Assembly (NCBI RefSeq): GCF_013393385.1
Contig: NZ_AP023239.1
Coordinates: 2,790,001 to 2,854,000 of the forward strand
DNA from: Paenibacillus sp. URB8-2
GTDB lineage: Bacteria > Bacillota > Bacilli > Paenibacillales > Paenibacillaceae
Length of the DNA: 64,000 nt
Direction of reading: 5' to 3'
The number at the start of each line of letters is the position of its first letter. Within the stretch, counting starts at the first letter, position 1. Shown in pieces: positions 9,401 through 17,808 of this stretch. Under the pieces are notes generated by a model. That model ran no database searches. It was not told the DNA's origin and saw only the letters and a list, made by a program, of their open reading frames with translations. Position numbers and translations under genes: made by a program.

Positions 9401-9421
9401 TAGTGATAATCATTATCACTA
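9401..9421. promoter_or_regulatory. Fur box
   Basis: A perfect 21-bp palindrome whose central 19 bases are AGTGATAATCATTATCACT. This matches the classical GATAATGATAATCATTATC Fur operator. It lies 38 bp upstream of the siderophore-binding lipoprotein start, so the uptake operon should be repressed by Fur-Fe(II). Confidence 0.9.
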
Positions 9422-9459
9422 ATACATAACTATTGTTCAACCATAGGGGGAAAAAAGAA

Positions 9460-10452
9460 ATGAAGAAATTATGGTTTCCGGTTCTGATCCTGCTGGCGCT
9501 TGTCGTCAGCGCATGCGGCAATGGCGGCGGCAGCAATTCCGGCGGCGTAGCCGCCAGCAGCAGTCCGGCTGCCGGCAATACATCGGCTACGGCAGCGCCC
9601 GAAAGCACGTCAACAGCAGAAGCCAGCCCGGCAGCTGCGTCCGGCACCATCAATTACCAGTCCGAGAGCGGACCCGTTGAAGTGCCGGTGAATCCGCAGC
9701 GCGTCATCGTACTGTCGTCATTTGCGGGCAATGTGATGGCGCTGGGCGTCAATCTGGTCGGCGTCGATTCCTGGAGCAAGATGAATCCCAACTTCGAGGA
9801 TAAACTGAAAAATGTTGAAGCGGTTTCCGATGAGGACCTGGAGAAGATTATCGAGCTGAAACCCGATCTGATCATCGGGCTTGATAATGTCAAGAATGTG
9901 GACAAGCTGAAGCAAATTGCTCCAACTGTAGTCTTCACTTATGCCAAGGTCGATTATTTGACGCAGCATCTGGAAATCGGCAAGCTGCTGAATAAGGAGA
10001 AAGAAGCTCAGGCATGGGTCGACGACTTCAAGGCGCGCATGGAACAAGCCGGGGAAGAAATCAGAGCCAAGATCGGCGATAAGACCATATCGGTCATTGA
10101 AAACGACGCCAAGCAGTTTTACGTATTCGGCGATCATTGGGGCCGCGGCACCGAAATACTGTATCAGGGCATGAAGCTGAATATGCCGCCAAAAGTGAAG
10201 GACGCGGTAGCAAAGGACGGATGGTACGCACTTTCGCTGGAAGTGATGCCGGAGTATATGGGCGACTATGTGATCTTTAGCCGCAGCTCCGCAATGGATA
10301 ACGCCTTCCAGCAAACGGATACTTACAAAAATATTCCCGCAGTCAAAAATAAACAGGTCTACGAAGTCGATGCCAAGGCATTCTATTTCAACGATCCGCT
10401 TACGCTGGATTATCAGCTGAATTTCATCAACAAGAGTATTCTGGGCAAGTAA
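9460..10452 (+). CDS. Iron-siderophore ABC transporter substrate-binding lipoprotein
   Basis: The mature part is a FecB/FepB/FhuD-type (TroA-like) binding protein: ESGPVEVPVNPQRVIVLSS, then IIELKPDLIIGL and a long helix linking two lobes. Residues 1-19 form a lipoprotein signal ending in lipobox VVSAC with Cys19, followed by a Gly/Ser/Ala/Thr-rich tether of about 45 residues. ATG 9460 is chosen because AGGGGG lies 10 bases upstream; an upstream TTG at 9433 is open but has no binding site. The gene sits behind a perfect Fur box and ahead of two permeases. It captures ferric siderophore outside the membrane. The exact siderophore is not visible. Confidence 0.9.
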   Translation: MKKLWFPVLILLALVVSACGNGGGSNSGGVAASSSPAAGNTSATAAPESTSTAEASPAAASGTINYQSESGPVEVPVNPQRVIVLSSFAGNVMALGVNLVGVDSWSKMNPNFEDKLKNVEAVSDEDLEKIIELKPDLIIGLDNVKNVDKLKQIAPTVVFTYAKVDYLTQHLEIGKLLNKEKEAQAWVDDFKARMEQAGEEIRAKIGDKTISVIENDAKQFYVFGDHWGRGTEILYQGMKLNMPPKVKDAVAKDGWYALSLEVMPEYMGDYVIFSRSSAMDNAFQQTDTYKNIPAVKNKQVYEVDAKAFYFNDPLTLDYQLNFINKSILGK

Positions 10453-10463
10453 GCGGAGCGGAG

Positions 10464-11474
10464 ATGAGAGCTGAATCTGCACATGCAAGAGTACGATGGG
10501 GAAAGCTGCTGGCCGTCTTAGTTCTTCTTATTCTCTCTTTTTCGGTCTCGCTGGTTGTGGGAGCGAAGAGCACCACGCTCCATGAAGCCTGGCTTGCCCT
10601 GACCTCGAATGTTTCCGGAGACGATATAACACTGATTCGGGAAATCCGCCTGCCGCGCATAGCGGCAGGCATTCTGGTTGGCGCGGCTCTCGCCGTTGCT
10701 GGAGCGATCATGCAGGGACTGACGCGGAATCCGCTGGCCGACCCCGGACTGCTCGGCATCACTTCAGGCGGCAATGCCGCATTGGCATGCGCACTGGCGT
10801 TTATTCCTTCGCTGAACTACTTCGGCATTATGCTGGCCTGCTTCGCAGGCGCGGCAGCCGGAGCGCTCATGGTGTTCGGACTTGGGGCCGCATCGAAGAG
10901 CGGATTGTCTTCCATACAGCTGGTGCTTGCCGGAGCAGCCATTTCAGCGCTGTTGACCGCTGTAGCCGAAGGCGTAGCCCTGTATTTTAAGCTTTCAAAA
11001 GACGTATCCATGTGGACCGCAGCCGGACTCGTCGGCACCAGTTGGGTACAGGTTCGGAGTATTGCGCCCTTTGTCATTGGCGGAATACTCATTTCAATAA
11101 GTCTTGCCCGTCCGCTGACCATATTAAGCCTGAACGAAACGGCGGCGACCGGCCTCGGTTTGAAGACGGGACAAATCAAGGCGGCGCTCTATGCGATGGT
11201 TATTATTTTGGCAGGGTCTTCTGTCGCGCTTGTGGGGAATATGGTGTTTCTCGGGCTTATGGTTCCACATATCGTCAGGACGTTTGCCGGAACCGATTAC
11301 CGGAGTATTCTACCTCTCTCGGCGCTTGGAGGAGCTGCGTTCATGCTGCTGGCCGACACAATGGGACGGATGGTCAACGCGCCTTTTGAGACGCCCGTGG
11401 CCGCCATCATAGCCATGCTGGGATTTCCTTTCTTTCTTATTATTGTTCGCAAAGGGGCGAAATTTCTGTCATGA
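10464..11474 (+). CDS. FecCD-family iron-siderophore permease
   Basis: A 336-residue integral membrane protein with about nine or ten hydrophobic segments. It has the FecCD hallmarks RLPRIAAGILVGAALAVAG (ATPase-side and core helix) and GLMVPHIVRTFAGTDYR near the C-terminus. It follows the binding protein by 11 bases and overlaps the next permease by four bases (ATGA). It should form the heterodimeric channel with that permease. Confidence 0.9.
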   Translation: MRAESAHARVRWGKLLAVLVLLILSFSVSLVVGAKSTTLHEAWLALTSNVSGDDITLIREIRLPRIAAGILVGAALAVAGAIMQGLTRNPLADPGLLGITSGGNAALACALAFIPSLNYFGIMLACFAGAAAGALMVFGLGAASKSGLSSIQLVLAGAAISALLTAVAEGVALYFKLSKDVSMWTAAGLVGTSWVQVRSIAPFVIGGILISISLARPLTILSLNETAATGLGLKTGQIKAALYAMVIILAGSSVALVGNMVFLGLMVPHIVRTFAGTDYRSILPLSALGGAAFMLLADTMGRMVNAPFETPVAAIIAMLGFPFFLIIVRKGAKFLS

Positions 11475-12478
11475 TTCAGTCTGAACTTGTTGCCCGGCAG
11501 AGAAGAATCCTTATTGCGCTCGTTCTGCTGCTAATCGCCACCATCTTTGCAGGCATGGGGATCGGAAGTGCTTCCGTCTCTTACGACCGTATTTTCCCAA
11601 CGCTTCTTGGGCACGGTTCGTTCAAGGACGAATTTGTGCTCTTCTCCATACGCCTTCCCCGTATGCTGGTTACCTTGCTGTCCGGGATGGCTCTGGCGCT
11701 GTCCGGTTCCATCCTTCAGGCCGTTACCCGGAACGATTTGGCCGATCCCGGCATAATCGGCATCAATTCAGGCGCGGGAGTGGCGGTTGCCGTCTTCTTC
11801 TTGCATTTTCCGCTCGATGCCGGTTCGTTCGCGTATTTGCTGCCATTGGTCGGATTTGCCGGCGGTTTCTTGGCAGCCGCCTTGATTTATATCCTGTCCA
11901 ACAGCAGAAGCGAAGGGCTTCAGCCGATCAAACTGGTGCTGACGGGCATCGGCTGTTCGATGGCCTTGTCGGGACTTATGATCTTCATTATTTCATCATC
12001 CGACCGCCAGAAGTACGAATTTATTGCCAAATGGCTGGCGGGCAATATTTGGGGAACAGATTGGCCGTTCATATCCGCACTGGCTCCGTGGCTGGTCATC
12101 CTGATTCCTTACGTCTTGTACAAATCGGGCGTGCTGAATTTGCTGGCGCTCAGCGATCATGTGGCTGTCGGCATCGGAGTGCGGCTTCAGCGTGAACGGC
12201 TGGGGCTGCTTCTTGCCGCTGTCGCGCTGGCTTCGGCTGCCGTTTCCGTAACGGGCGCTATCGCCTTTATCGGTCTGATGGCGCCGCATATCGCCAAATC
12301 GATGGTTGGCCCCCGGCATCAGATGTATATCCCTGTATCGCTGCTGCTCGGAGGATGGCTGCTGATGGTCGCCGATGTCATAGGCCATAATATTGTCGGT
12401 CCCGAAGGGGTTCCGGCAGGAATCATGGTCGCTTTGATCGGAGCGCCGTACTTTGCCTATTTACTATTGAAAAAATAA
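11471..12478 (+). CDS. FecCD-family iron-siderophore permease, second subunit
   Basis: 335 residues, same family as the preceding gene: RLPRMLVTLLSGMALALSG and GLMAPHIAKSMVGPRHQ mark the conserved cytoplasmic loops. The start overlaps the upstream stop. No ATPase follows and a terminator comes right after, so the pair must borrow an ATPase encoded elsewhere, a common arrangement in Bacillales where one FhuC/YusV-type ATPase serves several importers. Confidence 0.9.
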   Translation: MIQSELVARQRRILIALVLLLIATIFAGMGIGSASVSYDRIFPTLLGHGSFKDEFVLFSIRLPRMLVTLLSGMALALSGSILQAVTRNDLADPGIIGINSGAGVAVAVFFLHFPLDAGSFAYLLPLVGFAGGFLAAALIYILSNSRSEGLQPIKLVLTGIGCSMALSGLMIFIISSSDRQKYEFIAKWLAGNIWGTDWPFISALAPWLVILIPYVLYKSGVLNLLALSDHVAVGIGVRLQRERLGLLLAAVALASAAVSVTGAIAFIGLMAPHIAKSMVGPRHQMYIPVSLLLGGWLLMVADVIGHNIVGPEGVPAGIMVALIGAPYFAYLLLKK

Positions 12479-12528
12479 CTTCCCTGCGGAAGTCAGGGAC
12501 GGTTGCCATTGAAAAAATGGAATTACAA

Positions 12529-12577
12529 AAAGGCTGTGCCGGCAGATCATCATCTCTGCACGGTACAGCCTTTTTTT
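12529..12577 (+). terminator. Rho-independent terminator of the siderophore operon
   Basis: AAAGGCTGTGCCG at 12529 pairs with CGGTACAGCCTTT at 12561-12573 and is followed by a run of T. Confidence 0.85.
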
Positions 12578-12613
12578 GGCTTATTACAGCTTAACGGAAG
12601 AGGAAACGGGGGA

Positions 12614-14299
12614 TCAGACTTTAAATCGTGAGATCAGAGACTGGAGGTTTCCTGCCATGTCATTAAGAGATTCGGCTGCAAAACGCATTTCTTCACCGGA
12701 TGCCAATTGCTGCTGGGTGGCCGCGGCAATCTCTTGTGTACCGGCAGAAATGTCGCTTGTTACCTTTCCAACAGTTTCCATGGATTGCGATACGACAGTG
12801 AACTCTCTGCAGACAAGCTGCGCCGAGTCGGAGATTTCCGACGTTTTGCCGGAAACCTCGCTGATTGATTGCAGGATCTCCCGGAACTGATTCACGCTAT
12901 GGCTCATGATTTCGTTTCCTTCCGTGGTTCTGGCTTTGACATCCGTCATGCTAGTGAGCGCCATATTTGCGTTCTCCCGAATATTCCCGATCAATTCGCG
13001 AATCTCTTTGGCCGATTTGGCTGAATGTCCGGCTAGTTTTTTCACTTCTTCGGCTACGACGTGAAATCCGCGGCCCGCTTCGCCCGCTCTTGCCGCTTCG
13101 ATTGATGCGTTGAGCGCTAGCAAATGGGTCTGCTCGGAAATTTCGTTGATCAGCGAAGTGATCTCGGCGATTTTCACCGTCTGTTCGGAGAGAAGGGTTA
13201 ATCTCGAATCGGCTTCGTCAACGGCTTGCTTGATATCATTCATTTTTTCACCCGTCTGCGCAATTGTTCGCTCTCCAAGATCCGCTTGGTCATGCATACT
13301 GAGCGAAGCGGAAGCCATATCCGAGGAGTGATGGGAAATGGACTCAATCCTTTCCAATGATTCGCGCGTCTGCTTTGCATTAAGGGTAGCAAGTCTGTTT
13401 TGTTCGGAAGCTCTGTCGGCAATGGTTTGCATGGATTCGGCGATTAGCTGCGATGTGGACTGGGACTGCTCGACGCTTGCGAAGAATTGCTGAGAAACGG
13501 AAGCGAGATGATCGGTGGACTCGCCAACTTTTCGGACGATATATCTTAACGATGCGACAAATGCATTAAAACTTCCCGCCAGCATGCCAAATTCATCTTT
13601 TTGGGCAATCTGAATCGCTTTTGTAAGGTCGGCTTCACCCGCTGCGATTTCAATCATCTGTTCATTGAGTAGTCTTAAAGGTTTCAAAATGATTCGCAGA
13701 AGCAGAAAGGAGGCGGCCGATCCGAGTATTACGCTTAGAATGGAGACCGTCAGCAAGATCGTTTGAGAGCGGGTGGAATTTTCTTTAATATGTTTCTCAA
13801 CCGGAGCAGCCTCCTCTGCAAGAAGCTTGACCACATTTTCGACTGCAGGATTTACCTTTTGTTTGCGCAGACTTCGCTCTTGCTCGAAATGTACGGTTTC
13901 CGCTTCCTGTACGGAGCCGCTGCTGCGCAGGCGCACCATTTCACCGTTCAATTGGAACAGATTCGACACTGAGCCCTCGATCTCTTGCATCGCGGAACCG
14001 TACTTGTCCTTAAGGGCCGGAGCCATCGTTTGGAGCAGTTTGTTAAGATTGCCCATCTTCGTTTGCATTTCCTCGGTGAATTCCATCTCTCCAGTAAGCA
14101 AATATCCCCTTTCGTCATTTGCCAGCCCGGCAAGCAGATATTGAACCTGCTTCATGTCCCGCTGCAGTTCATTCAGTTTGCGCAGCTCCTGCGCCTGGTC
14201 TGCAATTTCACGAATAGATGTTACAGCTAAAATACTGCTGCCGGTGAGAGCTGCAATCAGCAGCGCTACCAACACAATTAATTTAATTCTGATATTCAT
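12614..14299 (-). CDS. Methyl-accepting chemotaxis protein with four-helix sensor
   Basis: A full-length receptor of 561 residues: TM1 about 7-29, an extracellular helical bundle (about 30-180, of the CHASE3/5-helix type with [18 protein letters not shown]), TM2 about 183-205, HAMP and a complete cytoplasmic signalling domain. The tip contains [20 protein letters not shown]. The sensor fold is usual for small-molecule or helical-bundle sensing; the ligand is unknown. The start is preceded by GGGAGGAATGTAA. It is monocistronic and convergent with the siderophore operon. It works with CheA/CheW encoded elsewhere. Confidence 0.9.
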   Translation of the reverse strand: MNIRIKLIVLVALLIAALTGSSILAVTSIREIADQAQELRKLNELQRDMKQVQYLLAGLANDERGYLLTGEMEFTEEMQTKMGNLNKLLQTMAPALKDKYGSAMQEIEGSVSNLFQLNGEMVRLRSSGSVQEAETVHFEQERSLRKQKVNPAVENVVKLLAEEAAPVEKHIKENSTRSQTILLTVSILSVILGSAASFLLLRIILKPLRLLNEQMIEIAAGEADLTKAIQIAQKDEFGMLAGSFNAFVASLRYIVRKVGESTDHLASVSQQFFASVEQSQSTSQLIAESMQTIADRASEQNRLATLNAKQTRESLERIESISHHSSDMASASLSMHDQADLGERTIAQTGEKMNDIKQAVDEADSRLTLLSEQTVKIAEITSLINEISEQTHLLALNASIEAARAGEAGRGFHVVAEEVKKLAGHSAKSAKEIRELIGNIRENANMALTSMTDVKARTTEGNEIMSHSVNQFREILQSISEVSGKTSEISDSAQLVCREFTVVSQSMETVGKVTSDISAGTQEIAAATQQQLASGEEMRFAAESLNDMAGNLQSLISRFKV

Positions 14300-14445
14300 T
14301 TACATTCCTCCCGGGCTTAATGCTCTTATTTATATCGGGAGGTGTTACTTGCTTTGTTACACTAATGTTGGAAAGCATCATAATACTCCATTCCGAAGAC
14401 CTTTTTACTACGTAACCTCTCAGTTCCGTGGTCTTGGAATGTACT

Positions 14446-14997
14446 CTAAGTCAGCTTCCAATCTTCCTGCTCTTCGGTATATACGGCGATCAGCACCACG
14501 GCGGTATCTTCGCCTATATTTTGGACCTTGTGGGGGGTACAGGCGTTCCAACTGAAGGCGTCTCCTTCTTCCAGCATGGCTTCATCTTCGCCTTGTTCCA
14601 CGCGGATCTTGCCCCGGATGACCAGATGTGTCTCCTCGCCTTCGTGGGCATGGGGGTGTTCGCCGGTTGATGACCCGGGTGGAAACTCGACGAGCACCAT
14701 CCGCATATTTTTCGTCCTCCCAAGATGGGACACTTTCAAATGTTCGGGGCCGCTGGTCGTCTGCATGCGCTCAGGAGCCCGCACAATCTGAATTCTTTCC
14801 TCTTTGCGCAGCAGCAGGTAGGCGATCGGCACCTTAAGCGCACCGGCAATGCTTTCCAGCGTTGCGATGGAAGGAGAGGTTTTGTTGGTTTCGACCTGGC
14901 TCATGAACCCTTGGGAAAGACCGGTCTGTTCGCAAATTTGGGCGATCGTAATATTTTTGCGCTTGCGTATGGCACGAATTGTGGAACCGATATCCAC
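14446..14997 (-). CDS. XRE-family regulator with C-terminal cupin domain
   Basis: 183 residues: helix-turn-helix at about 6-60 (ITIAQICEQTGLSQGFMSQVE), then a cupin barrel at about 100-180 with the metal-binding pattern EHPHAHEGEETHLVI and a closing HKVQNI. Regulators of this type (PuuR/SutR-like) sense a small ligand through the cupin and control a nearby gene. It is divergent from the DoxX gene, which may be its target. Confidence 0.85.
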   Translation of the reverse strand: MDIGSTIRAIRKRKNITIAQICEQTGLSQGFMSQVETNKTSPSIATLESIAGALKVPIAYLLLRKEERIQIVRAPERMQTTSGPEHLKVSHLGRTKNMRMVLVEFPPGSSTGEHPHAHEGEETHLVIRGKIRVEQGEDEAMLEEGDAFSWNACTPHKVQNIGEDTAVVLIAVYTEEQEDWKLT

Positions 14998-15151
14998 CGG
15001 CGGTCACCTCGTTTGAAGGAATTAATGTAGTCATTCAAATATCTTATCATTTTCGGCGGCGGTGCGGCCATTCAGATCGAATAAACTCGCATCGAATAAA
15101 CACGAGAAAATCAGTTAATAGATTACAATTAGTCAGTAACTATATTTAATA

Positions 15152-15180
15152 TTGACAAACCTCATTATTTTGTTTATGTT
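15152..15180 (+). promoter_or_regulatory. Sigma-A-type promoter for the DoxX gene
   Basis: TTGACA at 15152-15157 and TATGTT at 15175-15180 with a 17-base spacer, in a very AT-rich region 56 bases before the DoxX start. Confidence 0.6.
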
Positions 15181-15235
15181 TATTTACATAAAAAAATAAT
15201 ATATATTACTTATAGTTTGAAAGGAGAAATGAATA

Positions 15236-15637
15236 ATGAAAAACACGGTGACGATTTTGATGAGAGTGGTACTCGGGGGGTTATTTCTCGCTCACGGGAT
15301 CAGCAAGCTGCAAATGGGGCTCGGCAACGTTGCGGGATGGTTCGAAAGCATCGGTGTTCCCGGATTCTTGGCCTATGTGGTGGCGGCGGTTGAACTCATC
15401 GGCGGCGTTATGTTGATATTGGGCCTGTTCACGCGATATGTGTCGGTCGTGCTGATTGCGGTGCTTGTCGGAGCGGTATTTACCGCCAAACTGTCGGCCG
15501 GTCTTCTCGGTAACGGGCAGTCCGCCGGATATGAACTGGACCTGGCCTTTATTCTGATTGCCCTGTATCTGGCCGTAGCAGGACGAACTGGTCTGTCGCT
15601 GGACAGCGCGCTGTTCGATAAAGGGAACCGTAGCTGA
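15236..15637 (+). CDS. DoxX-family membrane protein
   Basis: A 133-residue protein with four hydrophobic segments and the DoxX start RVVLGGLFLAHGISKLQMG followed by the GVPGFLAYVVAAVELIGG signature. DoxX-like proteins are linked to redox or thiol homeostasis in the membrane. The neighbours downstream are an esterase remnant and a LigB-type dioxygenase, a combination often seen with electrophile/quinone response genes in Bacillales. AAAGGAG lies nine bases upstream. Confidence 0.85.
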   Translation: MKNTVTILMRVVLGGLFLAHGISKLQMGLGNVAGWFESIGVPGFLAYVVAAVELIGGVMLILGLFTRYVSVVLIAVLVGAVFTAKLSAGLLGNGQSAGYELDLAFILIALYLAVAGRTGLSLDSALFDKGNRS

Positions 15638-15653
15638 TGGACGCGCCGTATGA

Positions 15654-15854
15654 ATACACGGGGGTCAGGGCTATCAATATTATAAGCTGAAGAGTCTCGG
15701 GAATCCGGTCCGTGAAATGTTCGACCGCGCGGTTGGCCTGCTGGAACAATTTATTGAATTTGCTTCGGAAAAATATGCGGTTGATCCCGCGCGGCGTTAT
15801 GTCATGGGCTTCAGCCAGGGCGCGATTCTCGCGATGACTCTTGCGTTTAAGTAA
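15654..15854 (+). pseudogene. Carboxylesterase/phospholipase remnant
   Basis: A 66-codon open stretch ending at TAA 15852 contains YVMGFSQGAILAMTLAF, the GFSQGA nucleophile elbow of phospholipase/carboxylesterase-type alpha/beta hydrolases, preceded by FDRAVGLLEQFIEFA. The N-terminal strands with the oxyanion hole and the C-terminal Asp/His part are absent and there is no start codon or ribosome binding site. It is a leftover of a gene that usually sits between doxX and the dioxygenase. Confidence 0.7.
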
Positions 15855-15931
15855 CAGGGACGAACCGCCGGGATCTGCTCAGCTTTTTGCTGGAAGACAG
15901 TCTAATCTCAGAGAAGAAGGAGTGAAACGCC

Positions 15932-16711
15932 ATGTTGCCATCATACTTTTTTGCGCACGGCGCGCCGTCGCTTGTTATTGAAGACCACGAGTATACCGCT
16001 TTTTTGAAAAATCTTGCCGCCTCGCTGCCCCGTAAGCCAAAGGCAATTGTAATCTTTTCCGCCCATTGGGAGCATAAGGTCCAGCAGGTCAGTGCGGTCC
16101 AAACCCATGGGACTATCTATGATTTCTCCGGTTTTCCGGATGAATTGTACCGGATGACGTATCCGGCTTCCGGAGACGCCGCGCTTAGCGAACAAGTCTT
16201 GTCGCTGCTGAATGGGACAGGAATCCCGGTCGTACCCGACACAAGCCGGGGGCTCGACCACGGCTCCTGGGCGGTGCTGAAGCTCATCTACCCGGACGCG
16301 GACATTCCCGTCGTAGCGCTGTCGGTGAACCGGTACTTGAGCAATGCGGAGCAGTACGAGATTGGAAAAGCGCTGGGTGAGCTGCGCGAGCAGGATGTAC
16401 TCATCATCGGGAGCGGCGGAATCGTCCACAATCTGCGGCAGATCAAGTGGGGCGCCGGAGCAGAAGACGTAGATCCATGGGCGCTGGAATTCGATACCTG
16501 GATTGAGAAGCGTCTGGAGGACTGGAATTTGGATGAGTTGTTCCGCTACCGGGAGCTGGCTCCTTACGCAGATCGCGCTGTTCCCACAAGTGAGCATTTC
16601 ATTCCGCTGTTGCTGGCGATGGGTAGCGGGGATGCGGTCCGCAATGCGGAGCTTCTTCACCGCAGCTATCAGTGGGGAAGCCTGAGCCTGACGGCCTGGC
16701 AGTTCAACTGA
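15932..16711 (+). CDS. LigB-family extradiol dioxygenase (YgiD/DODA type)
   Basis: 259 residues with the class III dioxygenase features: PSYFFAHGAPSL at the start (His9), SAHWEHKV (His45), GLDHGSWAVLKLIYP (His near 111) and GSGGIVHNLRQIKW (His near 168), which supply metal ligands and catalytic histidines. Family members open catecholic rings such as DOPA in vitro. In Bacillales the gene commonly accompanies doxX in catechol/quinone stress regulons. Start ATG follows AAGAAGGAGTG. The physiological substrate is unknown. Confidence 0.85.
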   Translation: MLPSYFFAHGAPSLVIEDHEYTAFLKNLAASLPRKPKAIVIFSAHWEHKVQQVSAVQTHGTIYDFSGFPDELYRMTYPASGDAALSEQVLSLLNGTGIPVVPDTSRGLDHGSWAVLKLIYPDADIPVVALSVNRYLSNAEQYEIGKALGELREQDVLIIGSGGIVHNLRQIKWGAGAEDVDPWALEFDTWIEKRLEDWNLDELFRYRELAPYADRAVPTSEHFIPLLLAMGSGDAVRNAELLHRSYQWGSLSLTAWQFN

Positions 16712-16880
16712 ATAAAGACGAAGACGGAGGACGTCTCCACATACACCCCTGGCAGAACAGGCAGCGTTCCACTGCTGGGGGATTACTCCAACCAATTCCG
16801 GGCATCCCCGGTTCGATTCTACCCTTATACAAGGAGCCTCAACGAACAAGACTTGAGAAAAATGAAAAATCACCATTGAA

Positions 16881-16924
16881 AAACTAATCGTATTAGTTTA
16901 TTATAAAACTAATACGATTAGTTT
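16881..16924. promoter_or_regulatory. Double palindromic operator
   Basis: Two 19-bp arms, AAACTAATCGTATTAGTTT (16881-16899) and its exact reverse complement (16906-16924), are separated by ATTATA. Each arm is itself a palindrome around CTAAT-CGT-ATTAG. Two identical regulator sites 25 bp apart, ahead of yrdB, suggest a MarR- or HxlR-type repressor binding as two dimers. The sequence could also form a long RNA hairpin. Confidence 0.6.
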
Positions 16925-16977
16925 ATGTTTTTTCACGGAAAGCCAAATTTAATTACAGGATGGGAGAGGAATGGAAC

Positions 16978-17319
16978 ATGATCGGAATATTGCAAATGCT
17001 TAACCTTTCGCTTCGTTTTTTGCTGGAGATCGTTGTCCTGATCGTTTACGGGTTTTGGGGTTACCGGTTGGGAGGCAGTGGCTGGAGCAGAACATTGCTC
17101 TGCCTGGGTTTGCCGCTGATCGCGGCCGTAGTTTGGGCAATCCTGGGCGCTCCCGGAGCCTCCTACGCTCTGCCCGCCCCGCTGCATCTGCTGCTAGAGA
17201 TTCTGATGTTCGGAACGCCGATCGTTCTGCTGATCCTGATGAACCGGCCCGGACAGGCAGCGGTGTATGGGATCGCGGTTCTGGTCAATAAGCTGCTGAT
17301 GGTTATCTGGAACCAGTAG
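16978..17319 (+). CDS. yrdB: YrdB-family (DUF2568) membrane protein
   Basis: 113 residues with four membrane helices: LNLSLRFLLEIVVLIVYGFWG, then PLIAAVVWAILGAPGAS, then LHLLLEILMFGTPIVLLI and a C-terminal segment. This matches the small YrdB family of unknown function. ATG 16978 is preferred over 16960 because GGGAGAGGA lies seven bases upstream of it. It is probably controlled by the double operator just upstream. Confidence 0.75.
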   Translation: MIGILQMLNLSLRFLLEIVVLIVYGFWGYRLGGSGWSRTLLCLGLPLIAAVVWAILGAPGASYALPAPLHLLLEILMFGTPIVLLILMNRPGQAAVYGIAVLVNKLLMVIWNQ

Positions 17320-17492
17320 TCTCATAAAGAATCGGCAGAGCAGTTGTGAAGATAATTTAACAATTTGTCCTGGGACTTTATGCGGAAAAATAATTATTCA
17401 TTTTCTGTTTACTTATGCATGATAATGAAAAAGTCAATAGGTTGAATTGTTTTTGCTAAGCGTAATTCAGATCGTTTGTTTTACTTATTAAA

Positions 17493-17515
17493 TCGCCTGT
17501 ATAGGCGGTTTTTTT
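17493..17515 (+). terminator. Rho-independent terminator
   Basis: TCGCCT-GTAT-AGGCGG followed by seven T residues, 175 bases after yrdB. The distance leaves room for a short independent transcript, but I see no convincing RNA gene there. Confidence 0.65.
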
Positions 17516-17521
17516 GTTTAT

Positions 17522-17603
17522 TTCGGATCGGTTAACTGTGATTTTTTGTGAGTGAACCTTGACCGAAAGCCGAAGGGATGTATTGAGAATCGGAGGTTTT
17601 TTT
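17522..17603 (+). promoter_or_regulatory. Attenuator-like region with mutually exclusive pairings
   Basis: The segment AACCttgaCCGA (17555-17566) can pair with TTCGGatcGGTT upstream (17522-17533) or with TCGGaGGTT downstream (17590-17598). The latter pairing is followed by a run of T and would act as a terminator. This is the geometry of an antiterminator/terminator switch. It lies before the apparent metQ promoter, so it may instead block read-through from upstream. It matches no S-box or T-box consensus I know. Confidence 0.4.
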
Positions 17604-17668
17604 CACTTTTATGCAGAAAAAACTGCTTGGTAGATCGTATAATCCGAAAAAAAAGGCGTTCCATGTCA

Positions 17669-17698
17669 TTGACAAATTTTTCGAGAAAGCTTTAAAGT
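17669..17698 (+). promoter_or_regulatory. Promoter of the met transport/oxidoreductase operon
   Basis: TTGACA at 17669 and TAAAGT at 17693 with an 18-base spacer, 110 bases upstream of metQ. The remainder of the 489-base gap between yrdB and metQ holds the two hairpins described separately and AT-rich sequence without a gene. Confidence 0.5.
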
Positions 17699-17808
17699 GT
17701 TAAAGTACATTAATCTTATAGGAATAATAATTAAAAATTAGGGAAAGGAGGATTTTAGGAAAAACTTGGAAAGCTCCAAACCATATTGATTAAAAAGGGG
17801 AAATCAAA

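Noticed and set aside
9433..9459. TTG 9433 as start of the siderophore-binding protein
   Set aside because: It has no ribosome binding site and would add residues before a perfect lipoprotein signal; ATG 9460 fits better.
9718..10488. Long minus-strand ORF opposite the siderophore-binding gene
   Set aside because: Shadow of the real gene; no start signal and low-complexity composition.
17320..17808. SAM (S-box) or T-box riboswitch before metQ
   Set aside because: The conserved S-box core and the T-box GGTGG motif are not present; only generic hairpins are seen.
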